64,000 bases of DNA from Streptomyces sp. NBC_01262 (GTDB lineage Bacteria; Actinomycetota; Actinomycetes; Streptomycetales; Streptomycetaceae): the NCBI RefSeq assembly GCF_036226365.1, contig NZ_CP108462.1, positions 3,204,501 through 3,268,500 of the forward strand. Direction: 5' to 3'. The translations under genes were made by a program, and so were the position numbers. Shown here piece after piece: positions 41,660-50,563 of the stretch (its first letter is position 1; each line of letters begins with the position of its first letter). A model generated the notes under the pieces. The model saw nothing but the letters and a program-made list of their open reading frames with translations, made no database searches and was not told the origin of the DNA.

Positions 41660-43359
41660 CCGCCGAGCTCGTTCCCGACGCGCCGGCGGCCCTCCCCGGC
41701 GCCATCGCGCCGCCCCCCGAGGTCGCCGCGCGCTTCCGCGCCGAGGGCTGGTGGCGTACGGAGACCTTCCTGCACGACCTCTACCAGGTCGCCGCCACCG
41801 ACCCCGACCGGCCGGCGATCGTCGCGCATCGCGCGCAGCGCCCCCCGGACCACCGGACCACCACCCTCACGTACGCCCAACTCGCGCTCTACGTCGACCG
41901 GTTCGCCGCCGCGCTCGCCTCGCTCGGGATCACCGAGGGCGACCCGGTCGCGTATCAGCTGCCCAACTGGTGGGAGACCGCCGCCCTCACCCTCGCCTGC
42001 CTGCGGGTGGGGGCGCTGGCCGTGCCCGTGCTGCCGACCGTGCGGGCCCGCGGTCTGCAGCGGATCCTGGACAGCTCGCAGGCCCGGGTGTGCGTGGTCC
42101 CGGAGGTCTGGGAAGGCTACCCGCACGCCGAGGTGCTGGCCGAGCTGGCGCCCCAACTGCCGTGGCTGCGGCACCGGGTGGTGATCGGGGACAACGCGGC
42201 TGCGACCGGTGCACTGGACTTCGCGGCGTACTTCCAGCGGACCGCGCACGAGCGCGGGGCCGCGATCCGCAGCAGGATTCACGGTCTAGGCCGGGCCGAC
42301 CGGGGCAGCCTGCTGATCACCGTCATGGGGCTGGGCGACTCCTACGCGGGCGTGCTGCACACGCCCAACACCCTGTACGCGAACATCAGCGCCCAGCGCG
42401 ATCCGGACGGCCCGGGGCGGCGGCCCGGCGAGGTCTTCTACTCGCCGCTGCCGCTCACCTCGCTGGCCTCGCTGATCTACACCGTCTGCTGGCCGCTCGC
42501 GGTCGGCGGCACAGCGGTCTACCAGGACACCTGGGACCCGGGGGTGTGCCTGGACCTGATGGCCGCCGCCGGGGTCGGCCAGGCCTACGCCGCGCCCGTC
42601 TACTGGTCCGAGGTGCTCGCCGCCCAGCGGCACCGGCCGCGCCGCCTCGACGCGCTGCGGCTGGTCCTGTCCGGCGGCCGGACCGCGACCCCGGCCCCGC
42701 TGCTGGCCGAACTGCCCGAAGTGCTGGGCGCCCCCGCCCGCGAACTGTGGGGCGCCCCCGAACTCGGCATGGGCACCCTGGCGCCCGACGGGGCCTCCGG
42801 GGCGGACGGCGGGGTGCCGCTGGCCGGGCTGGAGGTCTCCTCGTCGGACGGGGCGCGGCTGCGGGTGCGCGGGCCGTCGGTCTGCCTGGCCACCTGGCTG
42901 TACGGCAGCCCCGCACCGCTCACCACCTGGGAGCGGGACGGCGGCTGGCTCGACACCGGCGATCTGGCCGGCGGCTCCGACGCCCTCGGGCGGGTGCGCG
43001 TACTGGCCCGGGCCGGCGAGCGCACCGGCAGCATCTTCATGGTCCCGGTCGACGAGGTCGAGGACCGGCTGCTGGGCCACCCCCGGGTCCGCGAGGCCGC
43101 CGTGGTCGCCTACACCGACGCCGACCACGGCGAACTGCCCTGCGCCGTCGTCGTCCCCGCAACCGAGGCCGAACCCCCGGGCCTGGTGGAACTACGCGAG
43201 CACCTCGCCGCCCACGGCATCCCCGAGGCCTTCCGTCCCACCCGCCTGGAGCTCGTCGGCTCCCTCCCCCGCGACGAGCGCGGCGCGCTGCGCAAGGAGG
43301 GCCTACGGGCCTGGCTCGCCCGGCTGCGGCCGGGCACACCGCGTACGGCTGGGCCGTAG
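41656..43359 (+). CDS. ANL-superfamily protein with degenerate adenylation motifs
   Basis: A 567-residue protein with the fold of acyl-CoA synthetases. The phosphate-binding loop, usually SGTTGxPKG, is ITVMGLGDSYAGVLHTPN. The A5 motif is WGAPE in place of YGxTE. The A10 Lys, usually GK, is GA in PRDERGALRKE. The WLDTGDL core of A7 is kept. The protein is therefore probably unable to adenylate in the usual way and may act as a pseudo-enzyme or transferase. GTG 41656 overlaps the LuxR stop (GTGA) and has GGGGAG six bases upstream, better than ATG 41650. Confidence 0.82.
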   Translation: MTAELVPDAPAALPGAIAPPPEVAARFRAEGWWRTETFLHDLYQVAATDPDRPAIVAHRAQRPPDHRTTTLTYAQLALYVDRFAAALASLGITEGDPVAYQLPNWWETAALTLACLRVGALAVPVLPTVRARGLQRILDSSQARVCVVPEVWEGYPHAEVLAELAPQLPWLRHRVVIGDNAAATGALDFAAYFQRTAHERGAAIRSRIHGLGRADRGSLLITVMGLGDSYAGVLHTPNTLYANISAQRDPDGPGRRPGEVFYSPLPLTSLASLIYTVCWPLAVGGTAVYQDTWDPGVCLDLMAAAGVGQAYAAPVYWSEVLAAQRHRPRRLDALRLVLSGGRTATPAPLLAELPEVLGAPARELWGAPELGMGTLAPDGASGADGGVPLAGLEVSSSDGARLRVRGPSVCLATWLYGSPAPLTTWERDGGWLDTGDLAGGSDALGRVRVLARAGERTGSIFMVPVDEVEDRLLGHPRVREAAVVAYTDADHGELPCAVVVPATEAEPPGLVELREHLAAHGIPEAFRPTRLELVGSLPRDERGALRKEGLRAWLARLRPGTPRTAGP

Positions 43360-43373
43360 CCGCAACCCTGGAT

Positions 43374-44330
43374 TCACCCCCGCGCGGCGACCCGTTCCGC
43401 GAAGGCGCCGAGTTCCGCGCGCCAGCCGGGGGCCAGCGGGGCGGAGGCCGCGACACGGGTGGCGCGGTGGACGAGGTCGGAGATGATGCGCTCGGCCATG
43501 TCGCGGGTGTCGTCCTGGAAGAGGACCTCGCGGACGAGCTGGGCGTCCCAGTCGTAGCCGGGGCCGCCTTCGAGGAAGCCGCGCAGCCGCCAGGCGGCGT
43601 GCAGCGCTCGGGCGAAGTCCTCGTAGGCGGGGGCGAGTTCGGGGCGGCCGGCGAGGGCGGCGCCGAGCAGGAGCGGGTGGTGCAGGGCGTACCAGCCGGC
43701 GCCGCAGCCACGGGTGCAGCCGGAGATGCAGCGGCCCGGCCAGGGGTCGTCGAGGTACTCGGTCGCGGCGGCGGCGTGGGCGTGGGCGCCGATGACCCGC
43801 TCGGTGCGCAGCTCGTCCCACACCTGCCAGGCGGCGGTGGGCAGTCCGGCGGCGAGCCGGTCGCCGTAGGCGAGGGCGAGGTCACCGGCGAGGACGGCGG
43901 TGCCCTCGCCGAAGCGGCGGGACTCGCCGCGCCAGCCGTTGCGCTCGTGTTCGGCGGCGTGGCTGACGTGGAGGGTGGGGATGCCGCGCCGGAGCGGGGC
44001 GTTGTCCCGTACGTCGCTGCGGATGAGCAGGCAGGTGTCGAGGAGTTCGAGCGCGGCGGCGGCCTCGACCGCCTCGGTGCCGTCCGGGTCGCCGCCTGCG
44101 GCGAGATAGCCGGTCAGGCAGATGACCGGGCGGCAGCGGTCGCCGCCCGCGCGGACCAGTTCGGCGATGCCGCCGACGAGGGTGGCGGCGCGTGGGTCGA
44201 CGGCGTTCCATCGGCGGTGTTCGCCGGCCACCAGGCCACGCAGCCGTTCCTCGACTCTGTCGAGCATCCCGTCGAGAAGTTGTCCGGGAGCCGCGGCCGC
44301 CGTGCGCTGCGGCTGGGGGTGCGTCGTCAT
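43374..44330 (-). CDS. Polyprenyl-synthetase-like protein with altered aspartate motifs
   Basis: A 318-residue member of the isoprenyl diphosphate synthase fold. The first aspartate-rich motif, usually DDxxDxxxxRRG, is SDVRDNAPLRRGIPTLH, so the first Asp is Ser. The second DDxxD motif is not found; the region around GFLEGGPGYDWD stands in its place. Both changes would weaken Mg-diphosphate binding, so it may be a non-catalytic partner or use another chemistry. Start ATG 44330 follows GGGGAGG; the longer frame upstream is not supported. It is transcribed away from the Thr/Gly-rich peptide gene. Confidence 0.78.
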   Translation of the reverse strand: MTTHPQPQRTAAAAPGQLLDGMLDRVEERLRGLVAGEHRRWNAVDPRAATLVGGIAELVRAGGDRCRPVICLTGYLAAGGDPDGTEAVEAAAALELLDTCLLIRSDVRDNAPLRRGIPTLHVSHAAEHERNGWRGESRRFGEGTAVLAGDLALAYGDRLAAGLPTAAWQVWDELRTERVIGAHAHAAAATEYLDDPWPGRCISGCTRGCGAGWYALHHPLLLGAALAGRPELAPAYEDFARALHAAWRLRGFLEGGPGYDWDAQLVREVLFQDDTRDMAERIISDLVHRATRVAASAPLAPGWRAELGAFAERVAARG

Positions 44331-44587
44331 GGTGTGCCTCCCCTGGTTGGGCTGGAGCCTCATGACCGAGCCTGTCCGGCCCTTGGCCCCGGATCCAGAC
44401 GGACGCCTCGCCCGCGGGCACTTCGTACGCCTGACCGGCCGTTCATGCCCGTTGTCTGCCATACGGGGTGCGCGGCCACCGACCCCTTGCCATGCGCTTG
44501 CTATACGGCACTTATCGGATTTTAGCTCCGTGCCCCTTCATAGGTGCACTGCTCGGAGCGAGCAGAACCCGGTTGCAGGAGGATCTG

Positions 44588-44863
44588 ATGGCCACCAGCG
44601 AAGGCTCCACCACCGGCACCACGCCCGGCACCACCACCGGCGGCACCGAGGGCGTCACCCCCGGCGAGACCGGCACGACGGGCGGCACGGGCGGTACGGG
44701 TACGGCGGGCACCACCGGCGCGGCCGGTGGCGGCACCCCGCGTCTGCAGAGCGTGACCCAGGCCGACCTCGCCCAGGTCCTGGAGGACGTCGCCACGGAG
44801 GGAACCACCGACACGGGCTCCGGCACCGGCACCGGCACCGGCTCGGGCCCCGCCGGAGCGTGA
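44588..44863 (+). CDS. Thr/Gly-rich 91-residue peptide
   Basis: A short gene with GGAGGA six bases before ATG 44588. Residues 1-50 and 72-91 are almost only Gly, Thr, Ser, Ala and Glu. Between them lies a leader-like helix (PRLQSVTQADLAQVLEDVATEG). It has no cysteine and no signal peptide. Its stop overlaps the start of an HExxH protein (GTGA), so the two are translationally coupled. It may be a substrate or precursor of that enzyme. A structural low-complexity protein is the alternative. Confidence 0.72.
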   Translation: MATSEGSTTGTTPGTTTGGTEGVTPGETGTTGGTGGTGTAGTTGAAGGGTPRLQSVTQADLAQVLEDVATEGTTDTGSGTGTGTGSGPAGA

Positions 44864-45831
44864 CAACCGCGGGGTGGGGTCCACCCCCCAGGGCCTGCCC
44901 TGAGGGGAGGACCCCGCCCCTCCCGGGGGACGCCGTCGCGGTGGCGGCGTACCGGGATCAGCGCCGCCGCCTGCAGAAGGAGGCGGTGCTCGGCCGCGGC
45001 GAGCTGATCGACAGCCTGCTGAGCGGCCGCCGCACGGCCCTCGCCGCGGTGCGCGGCATCCCGTGGCTGCGCCGGCTCTCCGACGCCACCGCCCGCCAGG
45101 CCGGTCAGGTGCTGGCGGCGCCCGAGTACGCGGCCGTGCTGCCGCTGCGCCGCGACATGCTGGCGCACCTCGCCGAACTGCCGCTCCCCATCCCGGCGGA
45201 CAGCGTCATCCTGGCCCACCCCACGCACGCCCCGGCCGCCGAGATCCTGCCGGACCTGCCGGAGCTGCGACCCCACCGCGACACCGTTCTGCGGATCCTC
45301 GCCGAGTCCTCCCTGCGGGAGGCGGGCGTCCCCTTCCGTACGGTGGACGACGAGCGCGGCCGTCCGGTCATCCTCGGCCAGGACGGCCCCACGGTCGAGG
45401 CACTGGCCGGAGTCGCCCACGAGCTGGGGCACTGCCTCTTCGAGCGCCGCCGCCCGCCCGTCACGATGCGCGCGCAGTTCGCCTCCGAGCGGCTCGCCCA
45501 CCGCTTCGAGGAACTGCTGGTCGCGGGCTATCTGCGGGCCCGCGGCAGCGCGGAGGAGTGCCGCGAGTGGTGGGCGTACCAGCGGCGGGTCGATGCGCTC
45601 AATCTCTACGCCTTCCGGCTCGAACGGTCGCTGATGTACGGATGCCCGGACGGCGTCCCGGAGTTGATGCCCGAGTCCGCGACCGCCTTCCGCGAGTCCC
45701 TGTTCATCCAGCCCGGCTACCAGGTGGTGTACGCCCGGGCGTCGCTCGCGCGGCTGGCGCGGCTCGCGCCCGTCACACGAACTCCCCCGCGGGCAGCTGG
45801 AGGTCCATCGGGAGATCCTGCCGCCGGGTGA
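44860..45831 (+). CDS. HExxH zinc-metallopeptidase-like protein (M3/gluzincin-like)
   Basis: A 323-residue protein. The zinc motif is VAHELGHCLFE near residue 190, followed about 25 residues later by SERLAHRFEELL, which supplies a likely third ligand Glu, as in M3 oligopeptidases. There is no signal peptide. Start GTG 44860 overlaps the upstream peptide stop; GTG 44941 is an in-frame alternative with GGGGGA upstream. The end overlaps the convergent LuxR gene by 59 bp. Context suggests it cleaves or modifies the Thr/Gly-rich peptide; HExxH proteins in some RiPP loci act as hydroxylases. Confidence 0.75.
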   Translation: MTTAGWGPPPRACPEGRTPPLPGDAVAVAAYRDQRRRLQKEAVLGRGELIDSLLSGRRTALAAVRGIPWLRRLSDATARQAGQVLAAPEYAAVLPLRRDMLAHLAELPLPIPADSVILAHPTHAPAAEILPDLPELRPHRDTVLRILAESSLREAGVPFRTVDDERGRPVILGQDGPTVEALAGVAHELGHCLFERRRPPVTMRAQFASERLAHRFEELLVAGYLRARGSAEECREWWAYQRRVDALNLYAFRLERSLMYGCPDGVPELMPESATAFRESLFIQPGYQVVYARASLARLARLAPVTRTPPRAAGGPSGDPAAG

Positions 45832-48493
45832 TGTTGAGCTTGCGGTAGACCCGGGTGAGGTGCTGCTCGACCGTGCTGACGGTGATGTACAGCTTGTGGG
45901 CGATCTCCCGGTTGGTGTGGCCGTGCAGGGCGAGCATGGCCACCCGGCGCTCGGACTCGCTGAGCCGGGCGGCCAGTTCGGCGGCCGCGCTCAGCGCCGG
46001 CGGGGTGCTCTCGGCCCGGACGGCGGCGGCCTCGCCGGTGTGGCCGGGCAGGATGCGCTCGCGCAGGGCTTCGGCGCCGCATTCCTGGGCCAGGTGCCAG
46101 GCGCGGCGGTTGACCATGTTGGCGCGGGCGGGTTCGCCGCATTCCTTGAGTGCGAGGGCGAAGTCGGCCAGCGCGCGGGCGAGTTCGAAACGGTCGCCGG
46201 AGCCGCGGAGCTGGTCGACGGCCTTGGCGAGCAGCGCGGGGCGTTCCTTGGGGTCGCGCAGTTCGGCGCGCAGGCGCAGGGTGATGCCGCACACCCAGGG
46301 GTCGGCGGCGTCGCGGGCGGTGAGCTGGTCGGCGATGAATCGTTCCGCCTGGTGGGCCTCGCCGAGCCGGAGCAGTGCCTCGGCGGCGTCGGTGCGCCAG
46401 GGCAGCAGGAGCGGGCGGTCCAGGTGCCAGCGCTTCATCAGGCGGCCGATGTCCAGGAAGTCGCCGAGGGCGGCGTGGAAGCGGCTGGTGGCCAGGTGGT
46501 ACTGGCCCCGGGCGCGCAGATAGCCCAGGCCGTGCACGCTGGCGGCGAGCTGCTCGGGCACCGGGCGGCTGAGTTCGGCGGCGGCGCTCTCGGGCCGGCC
46601 CATCGCGGTACGGGCCCGGATCAGGGTGCCGGCGATGCCGGTCAGCAGCACGCTCGCGCCGCGCTCGGGCATCGCCGCCGCGTCCAGCGCCGCGGCGGCC
46701 GTGGCCTCCGCGCCGGTCAGGTCGCCCTGGCGCAGCAGGGCCTCGGCGTGCAGCCCGCTGAAGGCCGCCTGCCAGCCGGGGGCCGTCCGGCGGACGGCCT
46801 CGTCGGCGTAGGTCTCGCACCAGGGCACCGCGCGCTGCGGGCCGCCCAGGTGGAGCAGGACGCGTACGGCCTGCAGGATCGGCTCCAGCGTGCCGTCGGA
46901 GAGCGAGGCGCCGCGCAGGAACCGGTCGGCGGCCGCCGCTGCGGAACCGCTGTCCGCGCTGTCGGGCAGGGCCCAGAAGGCGGCGGGGTGCCGGATGGCA
47001 CCGGGGTGTCCGGCCGGGCGGGGCTGCCGGGCGGGGCCGCGCGCGCTCCAGCCGGGGAAGGCGGACAGGCCGTCCAGCGGGTCGAGGGTGCACACCGCCT
47101 CGTCCAGGGCCGCCGACGGCGTGGCCGCCGGGGCGCCGGACACGGCGGACAGCCGGTCCAGAACCTCACCGGCCTCGTCGATCCGGCCGTGGGCCATCAG
47201 CAGCCGGGCCAACGGCCCCATGCGGGGCGGCGGGAGGCGGCCGGCGCGGGCGGCGGCGAGCGGCTCGGCCAGGTGGCGTTCGGCCGCGCCCGGGGCGGTG
47301 CGCCGGGCGATGGCCGACAGTCTCAGCCGCAGGGCCGCGCGCTGGTCCTCGTCCGGGGCGGCCTCGTGGGCCAGTTCCAGGCAGGCGGCAGCCCGTTCGG
47401 CGGCGCCGTCGGCCAGCAGCTGCTCGGCGGCGGCGCGCAGTACGGGCAGCGCCCAGTCCTGCGCGGTGTCGCGGGCGGCCAGCAACTGGCGGGCCACCTC
47501 CGGGGCCGGGGCCCCGGCCCGGTGCGCCAGTTCGGCGGCGCGGCGGTGCATGGCGAGCCGGCCGGCCGGGTCGAGCCGGTCCAGCACGGCACGGCGCGCG
47601 GCGGGGTGCCGGAAGCCGCCGCCGTCGAGCAGCCCGGCCGCGCCCAGGGCCGCGATGCCCTGGGCGGCGGACGCCGCGGTGATCCCCAGCAGTTGGGCGG
47701 CGGCCTGCGCCGCGGCCTCCGCGGTGCCGCGGCCGAGCACCGCGAGCCCCTCCGCGAGCTCGGTGGTGGCCCGCCCGCACCGGTGCAGGCACGTGAGCAC
47801 CGCCTGGCTGTACGCCCCGCCGGCCTCCGGCCCCGGGTCCTCGGCCAGGGCGCGCAGCAGCAGCGGATTGCCGCCGCTGAGGGCGTAGAGGCGTTCAGGG
47901 TCGGCTCCGCCGCCCTGCGCCAGCTCCGCGACCGCGTCGCGGCCGAGCCGCTCCAGCCGGATCCGTACGAAGTTCGGCTGGCGCAGCAGCTCGGTGGTGA
48001 AGTGCGGGTCGTCGCTGCGCTCGTGGACGGACTCGGTGAGCACCAGCAGGATCCGGGCCGGGCGGGCGTGCCGGGCCAGGTGCAGCAGATAGCGGCCGGA
48101 CAGCTCGTCGGCCCGGTGCATGTCGTCCACGCAGACCACCACGGGCGCGGTGGCGCTGAGCCGGTGGACGGCGGCGCAGAAGCCCTGCATCGCCTCGACC
48201 CGTTCGGCGGCGGCCCCGTCCGCAGGATCGGGGCTGGGCAGCGCGCCCGCCGGGGCGCCCAGGGTCAACTGGCCCAGCACGCCCAGCGGGAGGTCCCGCT
48301 CGGCCTCGGTGCCGATGGCGCGCAGGAGCAGCGCGCCACGGGCGGCGGCCCGTTCGGCGAGAGTGTCGGCGAGTTCGCTCTTTCCACAGCCGACCGCGCC
48401 CGAGACAAGTACGATTCCGGCTTTTCCGGAAACGCAGTCGTCGAGAGCCGAATTAAGTTGCGCGAGTTCGTCGGCACGGGCGATCAGGACCAT
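45773..48493 (-). CDS. LAL-type LuxR regulator (large ATP-binding)
   Basis: A 906-residue regulator of the MalT/LAL class. The N-terminal P-loop is SGAVGCGKSELADTL (about residues 32-46) with Walker B VVVCVDDMHRADEL. A long helical repeat region follows, and the C-terminal LuxR helix-turn-helix (LSESERRVAMLALHGHTNREIAHKLYITVSTVEQHL). ATG 48493 has GGGGGA about five bases upstream; ATG 48514 is less likely. The 21-bp dyad motif at 48627-48647, also found upstream of the LuxR gene at 50.9 kb, lies 134 bp before this start. Confidence 0.88.
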   Translation of the reverse strand: MVLIARADELAQLNSALDDCVSGKAGIVLVSGAVGCGKSELADTLAERAAARGALLLRAIGTEAERDLPLGVLGQLTLGAPAGALPSPDPADGAAAERVEAMQGFCAAVHRLSATAPVVVCVDDMHRADELSGRYLLHLARHARPARILLVLTESVHERSDDPHFTTELLRQPNFVRIRLERLGRDAVAELAQGGGADPERLYALSGGNPLLLRALAEDPGPEAGGAYSQAVLTCLHRCGRATTELAEGLAVLGRGTAEAAAQAAAQLLGITAASAAQGIAALGAAGLLDGGGFRHPAARRAVLDRLDPAGRLAMHRRAAELAHRAGAPAPEVARQLLAARDTAQDWALPVLRAAAEQLLADGAAERAAACLELAHEAAPDEDQRAALRLRLSAIARRTAPGAAERHLAEPLAAARAGRLPPPRMGPLARLLMAHGRIDEAGEVLDRLSAVSGAPAATPSAALDEAVCTLDPLDGLSAFPGWSARGPARQPRPAGHPGAIRHPAAFWALPDSADSGSAAAAADRFLRGASLSDGTLEPILQAVRVLLHLGGPQRAVPWCETYADEAVRRTAPGWQAAFSGLHAEALLRQGDLTGAEATAAAALDAAAMPERGASVLLTGIAGTLIRARTAMGRPESAAAELSRPVPEQLAASVHGLGYLRARGQYHLATSRFHAALGDFLDIGRLMKRWHLDRPLLLPWRTDAAEALLRLGEAHQAERFIADQLTARDAADPWVCGITLRLRAELRDPKERPALLAKAVDQLRGSGDRFELARALADFALALKECGEPARANMVNRRAWHLAQECGAEALRERILPGHTGEAAAVRAESTPPALSAAAELAARLSESERRVAMLALHGHTNREIAHKLYITVSTVEQHLTRVYRKLNITRRQDLPMDLQLPAGEFV

Positions 48494-48626
48494 AATTTCC
48501 CCCACAATCCCCATTCTTCAAGTGCGCGTAAAATCCCCCGGCAACTCGAACGGGAAATGGATCCGTGAAATCAGGGTCCAGTCTAGGCGCAGACCCGCGG
48601 CCGCATTCGGGCAGCACGGTGGCCGG

Positions 48627-48647
48627 AAGTTGCACGGCAGCAATTAC
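48627..48647. promoter_or_regulatory. 21-bp dyad motif, copy 1
   Basis: AGTTGCACGGCAGCAATTAC (with one more A at the left) contains the inverted half-sites TTGC and GCAA. It matches copy 2 at 50895-50915 in 20 of 21 positions. Located upstream of the LAL regulator at 45.8-48.5 kb. Confidence 0.72.
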
Positions 48648-48672
48648 CACCGGTACCGGAGCGGCGCCCGGC

Positions 48673-49503
48673 CTATGCCGGGAAGATCGTCCGGGGTACG
48701 TCGCGGCGGTGGCCCGGGGTGCGCCACTCACGCGGGTAGCCGACCGAGACCTCCTCGAAGCGCACCCCGTCGTACCAGGTCGTACGGGGGATGTGCAGGT
48801 GTCCGTACACCACGGCGGCGGCCCGGAAGCGGGTGTGCCAGTCGGCGGTCAGCTCGGTGCCGCACCACTGGGCGAATTCGGGATATCTGAGGATCTTCGT
48901 GGGCTGCCGCACCAGCGGGAAGTGGTTCACCAGTACGGTGCCCAGTTCCGGATCGCATGCTTCCAGTCGCTCCCTGGTTTGGACCAACCGGGCCCGACAC
49001 CAAGCGTCACGACTCGGATACGGATCGGGGTGGAGCAGAAATTCATCGGTACATACGACGCCGGCCTCGTAGGCCTGTTCGAGGGCTTCTTCCTTGGTGG
49101 CGGCAGTGGGGGTTCGGAAGGTGTAGTCGTACAACAGGAAGAGCGGTGCGACGACGAGCGGGCCGCCCGGCCCCGACCAGACCGGATACGGGTCTTCGGG
49201 GGTGTGCACGCCCAGCGAGCGGCACAGCTCGACGAGCCGGTGGTAGCGGGCCTCGCCGCGCAGCTGGACGGGGTCGCCGCGCGGGGTCCACAGGTCGTGG
49301 TTGCCCGGCACCCACACCACATGGGCGTAGCGGCGGCTCAGCAGGTCCAGTGCCCATTCGACGTCGGCGAGCAGCTCGCCCACGTCCCCGGCGACGATCA
49401 GCCAGTCCGCCGGGCTGTCCGGACGCAGCTCCTCGACGATCCGCCGGTTCTCCGGGTACGCGACATGCAGATCGCTGATCCCCATGAGCTTTCCGTGAGG
49501 CAT
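48673..49503 (-). CDS. Metallophosphoesterase (PptH-like candidate)
   Basis: A 276-residue calcineurin-like phosphoesterase. Seen: metal-binding GISDLHVAYPEN, VAGDVGELLADVEW, WVPGNHDLW, LVNHFPL and VVYGHLHI blocks in order. It is divergent from a PptT-type phosphopantetheinyl transferase. In mycobacteria the neighbours pptT and pptH make a pair where PptH removes the phosphopantetheine arm from carrier proteins, so the same role is likely here. Start ATG 49503 has no ribosome site; ATG 49485, with GGAAAG upstream, is a strong alternative. Confidence 0.82.
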   Translation of the reverse strand: MPHGKLMGISDLHVAYPENRRIVEELRPDSPADWLIVAGDVGELLADVEWALDLLSRRYAHVVWVPGNHDLWTPRGDPVQLRGEARYHRLVELCRSLGVHTPEDPYPVWSGPGGPLVVAPLFLLYDYTFRTPTAATKEEALEQAYEAGVVCTDEFLLHPDPYPSRDAWCRARLVQTRERLEACDPELGTVLVNHFPLVRQPTKILRYPEFAQWCGTELTADWHTRFRAAAVVYGHLHIPRTTWYDGVRFEEVSVGYPREWRTPGHRRDVPRTIFPA

Positions 49504-49818
49504 CCAATGATCGTACGAGCGGACCGGGTTCACGCAGTACCCCGCGGAACCCCTAGGGGACCCCTTAGCAATCGCATGGCAAGGCATGGCAGTCGCGGGG
49601 CAGACGACCGGCAGGACAGCCGCGCCGGGGCGCCGGGATGGCAGGGGGCAGGGAGAAAACCCGGGGTCGGGGCCCCGGCGGGGCCGTGGGAGGCCGCTGT
49701 GGCTGGTCCGTGGCAGCGGGCGGCGGGAGCGTGGGAAGCGCCGGAGGAACCGCCGGCCAACCCGTAAGGGACCGCCAAGACAACCCGCAACGCAACCCAC
49801 GGAAACGGGGAACTCCCA
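49504..49818. promoter_or_regulatory. Divergent gap between PptH- and PptT-like genes
   Basis: A 315-bp gap with no supported gene. It contains a CCCCTAGGGG palindrome at 49550-49559 and a G/A-rich purine-biased stretch (49600-49800). No clear -10/-35 pair was identified. Confidence 0.5.
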
Positions 49819-50538
49819 ATGCTTACGCAGCTGCTGCCGGCCCAGGTCGTCGCCGTCGAGGCCACCACCGCACCGGTGGACGCCATGCTCTTCCCGGAGG
49901 AGGAGCGGCAGATCCGCAACGCGGTGGACAAGCGGCGCGACGAGTACACCACCGTCCGCTGGTGCGCACGGCGGGCGATGGCGGAGATGGGACTGCCGGC
50001 CGCACCCGTGCTGCCGGGTCTGCGCGGCGCCCCGCAGTGGGCCCCGTCGGTCGTCGGCAGCATGACGCACTGCGCCGGATACCGGGCCGCCGCTCTGGCA
50101 CATTCATCCGACATATCCGCGATCGGAATTGACGCCGAGCCCAACGAGCCGCTCCCGGAAGGGGTTCTGGAGGCGATCGGGCTCCCCCAGGAAGTCCGCT
50201 GGGTCCGGCACTACCTGCGGGCGATTCCCGGGGTCGCCTGGGACCGGCTGCTGTTCAGCATGAAGGAGTCGGTCTACAAGACCTGGTTCCCGCTGACCGG
50301 CCGCGAGATGGACTTCGAGGACGCCCTGATCACCGTCGACCCCGCGCTGGGCACCTTCCACGCCCGTCTGCTGCTGGGCCCCGCCGAGCGGATGGAGGGC
50401 GACCCCAGGTCGTTCACCGGCCGCTGGTCCGCCGAGAACGGGGTGCTGGTCAGCGCGATCGCGGTCGCGGCCGAGGTCCCGGCACAGCGAAACGCCCCCC
50501 ACCAGGTACTCGTGGGGAGCGTCGGCCAGATCAGCTAG
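49819..50538 (+). CDS. 4'-Phosphopantetheinyl transferase (PptT-like)
   Basis: Transfers the phosphopantetheine arm of CoA onto carrier proteins. The 239-residue protein carries SMTHCAGYRAAALA, the Mg-binding AIGIDAEPNEPL near residues 100-112 and FSMKESVYKTWFPL near residues 152-165, which match the Sfp/PptT class. ATG 49819 has GGGGAA upstream. It can activate the ACPs of the tetronate operon; a second enzyme of the class is at 51983-52834. Confidence 0.9.
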   Translation: MLTQLLPAQVVAVEATTAPVDAMLFPEEERQIRNAVDKRRDEYTTVRWCARRAMAEMGLPAAPVLPGLRGAPQWAPSVVGSMTHCAGYRAAALAHSSDISAIGIDAEPNEPLPEGVLEAIGLPQEVRWVRHYLRAIPGVAWDRLLFSMKESVYKTWFPLTGREMDFEDALITVDPALGTFHARLLLGPAERMEGDPRSFTGRWSAENGVLVSAIAVAAEVPAQRNAPHQVLVGSVGQIS

Positions 50539-50563
50539 GGCCTGTCGCGGAGCGGGAGCGCGA

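Noticed and set aside
43374..44462. Longer polyprenyl-synthase-like frame starting at 44462
   Set aside because: The extra 44 codons are Arg/Gly/Pro-rich, lack similarity, and ATG 44330 has a strong ribosome site.
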